A stretch of DNA of 64,000 nucleotides from Acidobacteriota bacterium. Its GTDB lineage: Bacteria; Acidobacteriota; Blastocatellia; UBA7656. The first letter of the stretch is position 1. Each line of letters begins with the position of its first letter. Both the position numbers and the translations under genes were made by a program. Under the pieces are notes generated by a model. That model worked only from the letters and a program-made list of their open reading frames with translations. It did not search any database and was not told the DNA's origin. Of this stretch, positions 35,012-45,540 are shown piece by piece. The DNA is taken from the NCBI GenBank assembly GCA_038040445.1, contig JBBPIG010000023.1, positions 54,522 through 118,521 of the forward strand, in the 5' to 3' direction.

Positions 35012-35932
35012 ATGTCGGACGCAAATTTGACGAGCGCGCTCGCTGGCGCCGAAACCTGGCCGTCTCTCCCAGTAAAAGAATGGGGAGACACTTACGCCAC
35101 ACTTCACATGTGGACGCAGATCGTCGGCAAGATTCGGCTCGTGCAAACACCCTTGATCAATCATTGGTGGAACACAACGTTGTATCTGACAGCGCGCGGA
35201 CTGACGACGTCACCAATTCCGCACGGACATCGAATCTTCGAGATCGACTTCGACTTCATCGACCACCAGCTACACATTCGCACCAGCGATGGCGCTACCG
35301 GGTCGCTGGCCCTGGCGCCGCGTTCGGTCGCTGATTTCTACCGCGAGGTGATGGACACATTGCGGTCTCTGGGATTGGAAGTCCACATTCACGCTAGCCC
35401 AGATGAAGTCGCCGATCCGATTCCCTTTGCCGAAGATCACAAGCACGCCTCTTACGATGCTGAGTACGCGAACCGGTTTTGGCGCATCCTGGTCCAAGCC
35501 GACGGGGTATTCAAGCAGTTCAGGTCGGGCTTCATCGGGAAGTGCAGTCCGGTGCATTTCTTCTGGGGCAGCTTTGATCTTGCGGTCACCCGGTTCTCGG
35601 GACGCCGCGCGCCGGAACGGCCGGGCGCGGACGCCATCACCCGCGAAGCCTACTCGCACGAAGTGATCAGTCACGGTTTCTGGCCGGGCGGTGGCGCGGT
35701 TGAAGCGCCGATTTTCTATTCTTACACCGCGCCCGCACCGGCGGGGTTGGACAAGGCGCCGATTCACCCAGGCTTCTACAGCACGGAAATGTCGGAGTTC
35801 ATCCTGCCGTATGATGATGTCCGTCAGTCCGCTTCACCCGACGGGTCGTTGCTCGATTTCATGCAGAGCACCTATGAGGCAGGGGCACGGCTTGCAAACT
35901 GGGACCGCGCAGAGTTGGAACGAACCGAATGA
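35012..35932 (+). CDS. DUF5996-family protein
   Basis: A 306-residue protein with the conserved opening WPSLPVKEWGDTYATLHMWT, followed by QIVGKIRLVQTPLINHWWNT and LTARGLTTSPIPHG. This matches my recollection of DUF5996, a family of unknown function widespread in bacteria. No signal peptide or membrane helix is present, so it is cytoplasmic. Conserved His, Trp and Asp patches (for example HVHIHASP-like and EIDFDFIDHQL) suggest a ligand or metal site, but no enzyme is known. ATG 35012 has GGAGGT 6 bases upstream. It follows the repeat element and precedes the K+ channel gene. Confidence 0.82.
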   Translation: MSDANLTSALAGAETWPSLPVKEWGDTYATLHMWTQIVGKIRLVQTPLINHWWNTTLYLTARGLTTSPIPHGHRIFEIDFDFIDHQLHIRTSDGATGSLALAPRSVADFYREVMDTLRSLGLEVHIHASPDEVADPIPFAEDHKHASYDAEYANRFWRILVQADGVFKQFRSGFIGKCSPVHFFWGSFDLAVTRFSGRRAPERPGADAITREAYSHEVISHGFWPGGGAVEAPIFYSYTAPAPAGLDKAPIHPGFYSTEMSEFILPYDDVRQSASPDGSLLDFMQSTYEAGARLANWDRAELERTE

Positions 35933-36032
35933 GCAATAGCCGTGAGCGAGCGAAGCCCACAAGTAGACAGCGCTCCTCACCGATGCTCCAAAACGGCCGA
36001 TCTCAGAGATGCGCCACAAGAGCTACCGATAG

Positions 36033-37172
36033 ATGAAAGCCCTTGGCATTGTTTTTAGTGTTCTTCTTATTCTGGCCATTCTGCTGGATGCTTTCGAGGT
36101 AGTGGTCCTTCCGCGCCGCGTAACGAGGCGCATCCGCTTCGCGAGAGCCTTCTATCGCGCAACGTGGATACCCTCTGCGGCATTGGCGCGGCGAATCTCA
36201 TCGAGCAGCCGACGAGAAACGTATCTTGGCTTCTTCGGCCCACTCTCGTTGATCTTGCTTCTGTGTGTTTGGGCGGTAGGACTGATTATTGGTTTCGCCG
36301 CGCTGCACTGGTCGCTCGGGTCGCCACTCAATGGGGTCGAAGCGCGCGCGAGCTTTGCCACATATGCTTACTTCAGCGGTACAACCTTCTTCACTTTGGG
36401 TTACGGAGATGTGACTCCAGGCGCGCCGCTAGGGCGAGCGCTGGCCGTTGTAGAGGGCGGAGTAGGGTTCGGCTTTCTTGCGCTCATCATTGGTTACTTG
36501 CCGGTAATCTATCAAGCGTTCTCACGGCGCGAGGCAAGCATCTCTCTGCTTGATGCGCGCGCAGGTTCGCCGCCCAGCGCGGCGGAGTTGCTTCGTCGTC
36601 ACGGCCAGAGCATACAAGAACTAGATCAGCTCTTGCGAGATTGGGAACGCTGGGCGGCCGACTTGTTGGAGAGCCATCTCTCTTATCCCGTCCTCTGCTA
36701 CTACCGGTCCCAGCACAATAACCAGTCCTGGTTGACGGCGTTGACTGCTGTTCTCGATGCAAGCGCATTGGTCATGGTCGGCATGGAAGGGGCCCCGAAG
36801 CGCCAGGCGCAGCTTACGTTCGCAATGGCCCGCCACGCGGTGGTAGATCTGGCGCAAATCTTCAACACGCCCCCTCGCGAGCCGTTCCCGGACCGCCTGC
36901 CGTCCGATGAGCTGAATCGGCTGCGCGCGGTCCTCGCGGCAGCCGGTGTCAAGCTGGCCGACGGCGCCGCAGCCGATCAGCGGTTGTCCGAGCTGCGCCG
37001 AATGTATGAGCCGTTCGTTAGTCCGCTGGCTGATTTCCTGTTCATACCGCTTCCATCCTGGGTCCCAGCAAATGAGTCCTTCGACAATTGGCAGACGAGC
37101 CGGTGGGGCCGGATTTCAGGACTTGCCCAGGCGCCCTGCACACCATCGAGGGAAGAGGAAGAACACTTTTAG
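36033..37172 (+). CDS. Two-helix potassium channel with an unrecognised C-terminal domain
   Basis: The 379-residue protein has an N-terminal helix (about 3-23), a second (about 71-95), a pore loop with selectivity filter TLGYGD (about 122-127) and an outer helix (138-160). This is the Ion_trans_2/KcsA-type pore. The 220-residue cytoplasmic tail (from REASISLLDARAG) is helical, with a conserved WERWAADLLESHLSYPVL segment, and is not an RCK or cyclic-nucleotide domain. It may gate or regulate the channel. ATG 36033 has no good ribosome site. The gene follows the DUF5996 gene by 100 bp. Confidence 0.83.
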   Translation: MKALGIVFSVLLILAILLDAFEVVVLPRRVTRRIRFARAFYRATWIPSAALARRISSSSRRETYLGFFGPLSLILLLCVWAVGLIIGFAALHWSLGSPLNGVEARASFATYAYFSGTTFFTLGYGDVTPGAPLGRALAVVEGGVGFGFLALIIGYLPVIYQAFSRREASISLLDARAGSPPSAAELLRRHGQSIQELDQLLRDWERWAADLLESHLSYPVLCYYRSQHNNQSWLTALTAVLDASALVMVGMEGAPKRQAQLTFAMARHAVVDLAQIFNTPPREPFPDRLPSDELNRLRAVLAAAGVKLADGAAADQRLSELRRMYEPFVSPLADFLFIPLPSWVPANESFDNWQTSRWGRISGLAQAPCTPSREEEEHF

Positions 37173-37198
37173 CCGCTCGTCTTGCCCCATCAGCGCTT

Positions 37199-37285
37199 GC
37201 AGGCTCCCGAAAGAGTCGATGAGACACAAATATTTGGGTAAATTCCCACACGCCCGTCCTCAATCCCACCAACGCAGTTGGCGGA
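37199..37285. repeat. Degenerate palindromic element D
   Basis: A left end GCAGGCTCCCGAAAGAGTCG (37199) and one unit with a mismatched stem (CCACCAAC/GTTGGCGG, 37266-37284) match the composite family. The remaining gap 37173-37502 contains nothing else recognisable apart from duplicated CCCTGAGGTAG/CCCCGAGGTAG words just before the dehydrogenase gene. Confidence 0.75.
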
Positions 37286-37502
37286 CTGGACGATAAACGC
37301 TCGCCCGACCTATGATTGCTCACTCGTCAGAGACGGCGCTGACGATCGACGGCTTCTCCTGTAACCGTGGGCCCGAATGTGCGAACCGTTTTTCTTCGGA
37401 CTGATTCAGTTGCGGAGCCGGAAGCTCGCTTGCCAAATCACGCCGGATGATCAGCAATGACAACATCGTGAGGTAGCCCTGAGGTAGCCCCGAGGTAGAC
37501 CA

Positions 37503-39578
37503 ATGATACGACGAATCAAGATTCTCCTGTTAATGCTGCTTTGCTGCTGCACGGTGCGTCTTCAAGCTCCGGAGGCGCAGAAGAAAGCGGCCGCGAAGGG
37601 CTCGAGAGCCATCGACGATGCGGCGCTTCGCAATGCCGATGCTCGCACCGGCGACTGGATCACTCACGGCCGGACCTATGGGGAAACTCGCTTCTCTCCT
37701 CTGAATCGGATCAACGCCGGCAATATCAAACAGCTCGGGCTTGCTTGGTCGTTCGACACCGAGACAACGAGAGGACTCGAGGCGACTCCGATCATTGTCG
37801 GCGGTGTCATGTATACGACCGGCAGCTGGAGCGTCGTGTTTGCCATCGATGCTCGCACCGGCAAACAGCTTTGGAAATGGGACCCGCAGGTGCCGCGCAC
37901 CTTCGGCCAGAAGGCTTGCTGCGACGTGGTCAATCGAGGCGTGGCAGTCTACAAGGGCAAGGTCTACGTCGGCACGCTTGATGGGCGATTGGCAGCGCTC
38001 GATGCTGATACCGGTAAGTTGATCTGGCAAGTCGTCACCGTCGATCAGAGCCGGCCTTACACCATCACCGCCGCGCCGCGTGTCGTGAAAGGCAAAGTGC
38101 TGATCGGCAACGGCGGCGCTGAGTTGGGAGTGCGCGGATACCTTTCGGCCTACGACGCGGAAACCGGCAAGATGGCGTGGCGCTTCTACACGGTGCCGGG
38201 CGATCCTTCGAAGCCGTTCGAGTCTCCGGCGATGGAACGCGCGGCGAAGACCTGGAAGGGCGAGTGGTGGAAGATTGGCGGCGGAGGCACCGTCTGGGAT
38301 TCGTTGGCTTACGATCCCGAGCTTGATCTTCTGTACGTTGGAACGGGCAACGGCTCGCCGTGGAACCGCGAGATTCGCAGTCCAGGCGGCGGTGACAATC
38401 TCTACCTCTCGTCGATCCTCGCGCTCAGACCCGATTCGGGCGAGCTTGTGTGGCACTACCAGACGACTCCCGGTGACTCGTGGGACTACACCGCAACTCA
38501 GCACATCATACTCGCCGACCTTGAAATCGACGGACGCAAGCGCAAAGTGCTAATGCAAGCGCCAAAGAACGGGTTTTTCTACGTGCTCGATCGAACCAGC
38601 GGCGAATTGCTTTCCGCGCAGCCGTACGTTCCGATCTCGTGGGCGAAAGAGGTTGATCAGAAAACCGGGCGTCCTGTTGAGAATACCGGCGTTCGCTACA
38701 AAGACGCTGCCGCTTTCATCAAGCCTGGCCCGCTTGGAGGTCACAACTGGCAACCGATGTCTTACAACCCGCAGACCGGACTCGTCTACATACCGGCGCA
38801 AGACACGCTGTTCATCTACTCTCCGGACAAGAAGTTTGAATACAAACCCGGCACTTGGAACCTCGGAATTGATTTCTCGCTCTTCAAGGACCCGGCGCCG
38901 CTGATGCCCGGATTCCTGCTCGCGTGGGACCCCGTGAATCAGAAAGAACGATGGCGAGTTCCGTACGCGAACTTCTGGAACGGCGGCACGCTCACGACTG
39001 GGGGCAACCTGGTCTTTCAAGGAACCGCAGACGGACGCTTTGTAGCTTACAGCGCAGACAAAGGCGAGAAGCTCTACGAAGCGTCTGTTGGGACCGGCAT
39101 CATTGCCTCGCCGGTGACTTATGAATTGGACGGCGTGCAATATGTTTCGATCATGGCTGGCTGGGGAGGGGCTTTCCCTCTGACTGGCGGTGACGGGAAA
39201 GGCGCGTCGCCCGCGGCGGGCAGACTACTGACCTTCGTGCTGAACGGAAAGCAGCCGCTGCCCGAAGTCGTCACGCAGAAACGGACCGTTACTCCGATCG
39301 GCGTGACCGCATCGCAAGAGACAATCGAAATTGGCTCGACGCTGTTTGCCCAGAGGTGCGCAGTCTGTCACGGCTTCGGCGCCGCGGGCGGAGGAGCGAC
39401 GGCTGATCTGCGTTACTCTCATCCAACAACTTTCGACAAGTACCGCGAAATCGTTCTGGAAGGAAAGTATCAGGGGATGGGAATGCCTTCGCTGAAGAGG
39501 TGGCTGACCGTTGAGGACGTCGACGCGATCCGCGCGTACGTGCTGACTCGCAGGGCGGCGCTCGCGGCTAAGCAGTGA
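37503..39578 (+). CDS. PQQ-dependent quinohaemoprotein alcohol dehydrogenase (type II)
   Basis: The 691-residue protein has a Sec signal ([17 protein letters not shown]), an eight-bladed PQQ propeller and a C-terminal cytochrome c domain. Visible active-site features are the vicinal Cys-Cys disulfide (KACCD, 139-140), metal ligands E207 and N283, and catalytic Asp328 in [10 protein letters not shown]. The residue two after the catalytic Asp is Thr rather than Asp, which predicts calcium rather than lanthanide. Haem motif CAVCH is at 619-623 with the distal Met in GMGMP near 660. The enzyme oxidises primary or secondary alcohols in the periplasm, passing electrons to haem and then a cytochrome c or quinone. 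The last 63 codons recur as a damaged copy at 40654-40842. Confidence 0.95.
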   Translation: MIRRIKILLLMLLCCCTVRLQAPEAQKKAAAKGSRAIDDAALRNADARTGDWITHGRTYGETRFSPLNRINAGNIKQLGLAWSFDTETTRGLEATPIIVGGVMYTTGSWSVVFAIDARTGKQLWKWDPQVPRTFGQKACCDVVNRGVAVYKGKVYVGTLDGRLAALDADTGKLIWQVVTVDQSRPYTITAAPRVVKGKVLIGNGGAELGVRGYLSAYDAETGKMAWRFYTVPGDPSKPFESPAMERAAKTWKGEWWKIGGGGTVWDSLAYDPELDLLYVGTGNGSPWNREIRSPGGGDNLYLSSILALRPDSGELVWHYQTTPGDSWDYTATQHIILADLEIDGRKRKVLMQAPKNGFFYVLDRTSGELLSAQPYVPISWAKEVDQKTGRPVENTGVRYKDAAAFIKPGPLGGHNWQPMSYNPQTGLVYIPAQDTLFIYSPDKKFEYKPGTWNLGIDFSLFKDPAPLMPGFLLAWDPVNQKERWRVPYANFWNGGTLTTGGNLVFQGTADGRFVAYSADKGEKLYEASVGTGIIASPVTYELDGVQYVSIMAGWGGAFPLTGGDGKGASPAAGRLLTFVLNGKQPLPEVVTQKRTVTPIGVTASQETIEIGSTLFAQRCAVCHGFGAAGGGATADLRYSHPTTFDKYREIVLEGKYQGMGMPSLKRWLTVEDVDAIRAYVLTRRAALAAKQ

Positions 39579-39586
39579 GAACGCTT

Positions 39587-39909
39587 GGTAGGTTGCTCAA
39601 AGAAGGCGATGATACACAAGTATTCAAGTGCAATCCCACCAACGCAGTTGGTGGTGTGTTCATACCCGGCCTACGCGGGACACTGCGCAGTGGCTCGAAT
39701 CCCACCAACGGAGTTGGTGGATCGTTCATACTCAGCCTACAGGACGAGGCCACTGCCCCCCCCCGATCCCGAGGATAGAGAGTGGACGTTGTGACTGTAG
39801 GCTAGGTATGAACGATCCACCAACTCCAGTTGGTGGGATTCCGGACGGGCCTGCGGCTCTGCGTTTTTAGGCTGAGTATGAACGATCCACCAACTGCGTT
39901 GGTGGGATT
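39587..39909. repeat. Composite palindromic element E (four GTTGGTGG units)
   Basis: A left end GGTAGGTTGCTCAAAGAAGG (39587) and ACACAAGTATTCAAG lead to plus units 39632-39680 and 39698-39741 and inverted units 39798-39840 and 39868-39909. The third unit has a 4-base loop (TCCA) instead of 3 but keeps its 8-bp stem. It starts 9 bases after the dehydrogenase stop. Confidence 0.9.
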
Positions 39910-40008
39910 ATTGGCACTCTGTTGGGTAAGTTCTTGGTTTGCGGGACCGCATTGGTTTCCATCCTGGATGGCCGACGCTTGGAAAGGGTCTGACCGGAGA
40001 CAGAAGGG

Positions 40009-40635
40009 GTGACGAAGAAAGAACTTCAAAAACTCGTTGAGAAAAACTTGCGGAACAACCCGCACCCGATGATTGACACCGAAACGGGATTGCAGGCTTT
40101 AGAGCGAGTCGCTGAAGTCGCGGAACGTAACGGTATAGAACACGCTCTGGTTGGTGGCATCGCGATGCACCTCTACGGAAGTCCCCGCTTGACGAAAGAC
40201 GTCGATGTGATCGCGTCTTCGATCTTGCCGCTCGATGCGCAGAAGCGCCTGGGTTTCGGCGGCGCACGATATCACGTCAAGATCGGCAGGAAAGTCGTGC
40301 CTGTGGACTGGATTGTCCGCGACGATACCGCGCGAAAGTTCTATGAGCAAGCGCTCAAGGAATCCTATCAATTGCCGCGGGGCTTGCCGATCGTCACACC
40401 TGAATGGCTGATCATCTTGAAGTACATTGCAGGACGCTTCAAAGATCAACAAGACGCGGTCTACCTGCTCAAGCAGAAGGGTCTGGTCGACCGGCGCGTG
40501 ATTCGCCGAAAGATCATCGCGACCGCCGGCAGGGAGTTCTGGGCTTTGATAGCGGCTGGATTGCAGCGTTGGTATGACCTTGCGGACGGGCGCATCACGA
40601 CCGAGAAAGAAGACTACGAAGCCGGGCGACTGTAG
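40009..40635 (+). CDS. Orphan nucleotidyltransferase-like protein (AbiEii/MNT-type fold)
   Basis: The 208-residue protein starts at GTG 40009, with AGAAGGG just upstream. The motif HALVGGIAMHLYGSPRLTKD and the following VDVI give the GG...DxD pattern of nucleotidyltransferase-fold proteins such as AbiEii and minimal nucleotidyltransferases. A further acidic motif (VPVDWIVRD) matches the third catalytic carboxylate position. AbiEii-type proteins serve as toxins with an antitoxin partner, but no antitoxin gene adjoins. It lies alone between a palindromic element and the duplicated dehydrogenase tail, so it probably arrived with that rearrangement. Substrate unknown. Confidence 0.8.
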   Translation: MTKKELQKLVEKNLRNNPHPMIDTETGLQALERVAEVAERNGIEHALVGGIAMHLYGSPRLTKDVDVIASSILPLDAQKRLGFGGARYHVKIGRKVVPVDWIVRDDTARKFYEQALKESYQLPRGLPIVTPEWLIILKYIAGRFKDQQDAVYLLKQKGLVDRRVIRRKIIATAGREFWALIAAGLQRWYDLADGRITTEKEDYEAGRL

Positions 40636-40653
40636 CATGAGGATTCGCTTCGA

Positions 40654-40842
40654 GCGGAGGAGCGACGGCCGATCTTTGTTACTCATCCAACAACTTTCGA
40701 CAAGTACCGCGAAATCGTTCTGGAAGGAAAGTATCAGGGGATGGGAATGCCTTCGCTGAAGAGGTGGCTGACCGTTGAGGACGTCGACGCGATCCGCGCG
40801 TACGTGTTGACGCGCAGGGCGGCGCTTGCGGCTAAGCAGTGA
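40654..40842 (+). pseudogene. Truncated, frameshifted copy of the PQQ-dehydrogenase 3' end
   Basis: Positions 40654-40842 match 39388-39578, the last 63 codons and stop of the dehydrogenase, with 6 base changes and a 2-base deletion (about 96% identity). The deletion breaks the frame. Homology ends at the stop codon in both copies. It lacks the CxxCH motif and cannot encode a functional domain. The two copies flank element E and the nucleotidyltransferase gene. The following gap 40843-41283 shows only the hairpin at 40908. Confidence 0.92.
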
Positions 40843-40907
40843 ATCCGGGATAGACCCGATTGATCCGTGAAGTGCTCTCTCCACGCACCGGATCGCCCGC
40901 GTGCTTA

Positions 40908-40945
40908 CACCGGCCACGTCTGCTGTCACTCATTCGTGGCCGGTG
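40908..40945. terminator. Strong hairpin after the pseudogene
   Basis: CACCGGCCACG and CGTGGCCGGTG form a perfect 11-bp stem with a 16-base loop. No T-run follows, so it may be a Rho-assisted stop or another palindrome. Confidence 0.4.
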
Positions 40946-41283
40946 AACTCAATTGACTCGCTAAGAATGTCCGGTCCAATGCGCGCGTTGGTTCTGGTTT
41001 AGCGATTTATTACCGACGCTCACGACCGACACCATCTGAGGCTCCGACGAACTCTTGGCCATTCCGCTCCTTGCCTGAATAAGCTCCCGCTCGGAACTGG
41101 ACATCCTGACTGCGCGCCCCGCGTCGTCTCCCTCCGTCCATAGCCTGGAGAGGAAGTACTGGTCCCCGTGGCCCCAAGAGGGACTAGGCGGTGTCTTGCG
41201 CTACTTCCTCCGTAAATGATCTTCGGAAACGGTGCGGACTTCGCTGCAAGTTCTTCAGTGTTCCGCGTGGGTGCTTAAGGTTC

Positions 41284-41793
41284 TCAGTGCGCTGCACCCG
41301 GGGACGTAATGGTCCCGTTGAACGAACCGGAGGTGAAGCCCGTCGTCAGGTCAAGCAAGCGCTCCATGGTGAAGGTCCCGGTGGCGCCAGCGAATCGACC
41401 CGTACCGCCCGTAATGGTGTTGAATTCCACAATATGGCCGATACCGGGTGTCCCCGTCGGACTGCCCTGCCCGAGAAGCTCCGTAAAGATGCTGTCTCCG
41501 TTGGCCGCGATGAATTGAAGGGACCCGATTCCCGAACCGTCCGAGAGGTCCACCATAACTTCGTAAGTCACCGTGAATCGACCAAGATGGGTGGCGATTC
41601 CGGTGCCGCTCCCATCGACCAATAGTGTCGCGGGCGGCTGAACTACGTCGATTTCAACTCCTTGTATGGAACCGTGGAAAGGTACCTGCTTCTTTGCGGC
41701 CGCCGGGCCGGCGAGCGCCAGTGTCACGAACATCGCTGCCATTGCCAGATAGATGCTGGATTTCGTCAAAATTATTAAAGCTTGCCTTTTCAT
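41284..41793 (-). CDS. Secreted small beta-rich protein (allene-oxide-cyclase barrel-like)
   Basis: The 169-residue protein has a Sec signal (SIYLAMAAMFVTLALAGPAAA), then a beta-rich domain with Gly-rich turns, ending in ITGGTGRFAGATGTFTMER, a motif seen in small barrel proteins related to the allene-oxide-cyclase fold. No catalytic residues are evident. ATG 41793 has a strong GGAGGTGTT just upstream. It is probably exported. It is divergent from the sigma-factor gene, sharing the gap 41794-42065. Confidence 0.75.
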   Translation of the reverse strand: MKRQALIILTKSSIYLAMAAMFVTLALAGPAAAKKQVPFHGSIQGVEIDVVQPPATLLVDGSGTGIATHLGRFTVTYEVMVDLSDGSGIGSLQFIAANGDSIFTELLGQGSPTGTPGIGHIVEFNTITGGTGRFAGATGTFTMERLLDLTTGFTSGSFNGTITSPGAAH

Positions 41794-42015
41794 AACACCT
41801 CCTCTTGGTGTCTCTTAGAGTCTCTTAGGTCCCGGGTGTAGCTGACCGGCCTACGGGTTGAACTCGGTGGAATCGATCTTGCGACCAATTGCTTCACCAC
41901 CATTGTCCAAGACAGCGGATTTGATTCGCGCTCACTTAATAAGGCGCGAACTGGGTGGAAAACCTTGAACGCCGGCGAATCTTGTTCGCGCAGACGCAAG
42001 GAATTGGTGTTCAGG

Positions 42016-42024
42016 TGATATAAT
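42016..42024 (+). promoter_or_regulatory. Extended -10 promoter upstream of the sigma/kinase pair
   Basis: TGATATAAT at 42016-42024 is a textbook extended -10. The predicted start is near 42031, about 35 bases before ATG 42066. There is no good -35 match, which fits an extended -10 promoter. Confidence 0.45.
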
Positions 42025-42065
42025 GCGGCGAATTCGTGACCTAATTATTCACTTGGAGGGAGGCC

Positions 42066-42639
42066 ATGTCCATACCCTCAACGCAAGAAGTTACTGAAAT
42101 GCTCGTGGCTTGGAGCAATGGCGACAAATCGGCTCTCGAAAGATTGATCCCTCTGGTCCACGACGAACTGCATCGGCTAGCCCATCGATACATGAATCAA
42201 GAAGGTCCGGGTCATATGTTGCAAACTACAGCACTAGTCAATGAGGCTTACTTACGGCTGGTTGATTCAAGCCATGTTCGATGGCAGAACCGCGCGCACT
42301 TCTTTGCGGTCTCCGCGCAGTTGATGAGACGCATACTTGTGGATTTCGCCCGCTCTCGCAACTACCTGAAGCGAGGTGGCAACGCGGTGCAGGTGTCGCT
42401 GGATAAGGTTTTAGCGATCACGCCCGAGCAAGACCTCGATGTGGTGGCCCTGGATGAGGCGCTCAATGCTCTGGCCGCGATTGATGACCGCAAGAGCCGG
42501 GTGGTCGAGCTGCGATTTTTTGGCGGCCTGAACATAGAGGAGACCGCTGAAGTTCTGAAAGTCTCGCCAGACACGGTGATGCGGGACTGGCGACTGGCAA
42601 AGGTATGGCTGCTCAGACAACTGAGCGCGGAGAAGCCGG

Positions 42640-42650
<11 letters not shown>
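42066..42650 (+). CDS. ECF sigma factor (Sig-70_X6 type, kinase-associated)
   Basis: The 194-residue protein fits the acidobacterial and planctomycete Sig-70_X6 subfamily: region 2 with the conserved NQEGPGHMLQTTALVNEAYL and RAHFFAVSAQLMRRILVDFA, and region 4 with LRFFGGLNIEETAEVLKVSP. Members of this subfamily usually pair with Ser/Thr kinase genes, as here: the kinase ATG overlaps the last 11 bases of this gene. ATG 42066 has GGAGGGAGG upstream. Target genes are unknown. Confidence 0.93.
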
Positions 42651-44621
<1,971 letters not shown>

Positions 44622-44625
<4 letters not shown>

Positions 44626-45362
44626 AAAAAGCATTGGATCTTGATGAGGCACTGGCGGAAGCGCACGTCACCTTGGGAGCTCTCACGATGATTCATGATT
44701 TGGACCGGGCCGCTGCTGAACAAGAATTCAAGCGCGCCATTGACCTCAACCCAAACTATTCAACTACTTACAGTCTCTACTCCGATCTTTTATCCGCTAC
44801 CGGAAAGCTGGATGAGGGAATCAAAATGGCTATGCGTGGTCTGGAAGTCGACCCGCTCTCGCTCGGTCTCAGCTACAGCACGGGCCAGGCCTATTACTTC
44901 GCCCGCCGCTACGATGAGGCCCTCAAGCAAATGCAGAAATCAATCGAATTTGATCCAAACTATGCCGGACTGCACATTGTTTCTGGCGCCGTCTACGAGC
45001 AACAAGGGAGGTATGACGAAGCCATCGCAGCTTATCAAAGAGCCATCAACGTATCTGGAAGGACATCTACCATGTTGGGATTGCTCGGGCACGCTTATGC
45101 CTCGTCGAACAGAAGAGGCGAGGCGCTAAAGATCCTCGATGAACTCAAAGAAATGTCCAGGCACGCGTATGTCCCACCTTACGATCTGGCGGTTCTTTAC
45201 ACCGGGCTCGGTGAGAAGGATCGAGCGATAGAGCAACTCAAAAAAGCTTATGAAGAACGCACCGGTATGATTATCAATCTCAAGGTTGAACCTCTGTTTG
45301 ACCCTCTTCGGTCCGATCCTCGTTTCGTCGACCTCTTGCGGAGCATGGGACTTTCGAATTGA
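44622..45362 (+). CDS. TPR region of the kinase (3' part of a frameshifted gene)
   Basis: This 246-residue frame carries TPR repeats (KALDLDEALAEAHVTLGALT, YDEAIAAYQRAINVSG, LGEKDRAIEQLKKAYEERTG) and ends with a PLFDPLRSDPRFVDLLRSMG tail common at the end of such kinases. The GTG at 44622 is simply where the frame opens; upstream in-frame codons continue naturally to about 44583. With the preceding frame it would make a 907-residue kinase. It is probably not translated alone. Confidence 0.85.
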
Positions 45363-45443
45363 ATCAGAGGTTCATTAATGCAACGCGAAATTACGTGTTG
45401 ACGCGGAGGACGGCTCTCGCGGCAACACATTGAAGCAGGATTC

Positions 45444-45515
45444 GCCACAAAGACACGAAGACTCAAAGATCCACAAGCTTCTTCGTGAGTCTTCGTGCCT
45501 TTGAGTCTTCGTGGC
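45444..45515. repeat. Imperfect palindrome (GCCACAAAGACACGAAG family)
   Basis: The left part GCCACAAAGACACGAAGACT (45444) and the right part ACTCAAAGGCACGAAGAC (its complement, to 45515) pair imperfectly. It resembles the tract at 22402-22463. It lies between the kinase remnant and the oxidase gene. Confidence 0.6.
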
Positions 45516-45540
45516 AAACCCCGCACTCGTTACCTTTCTT

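Noticed and set aside
40009..40635. Complete AbiE toxin-antitoxin system
   Set aside because: Only the nucleotidyltransferase is present; no AbiEi-like or other antitoxin gene is adjacent.
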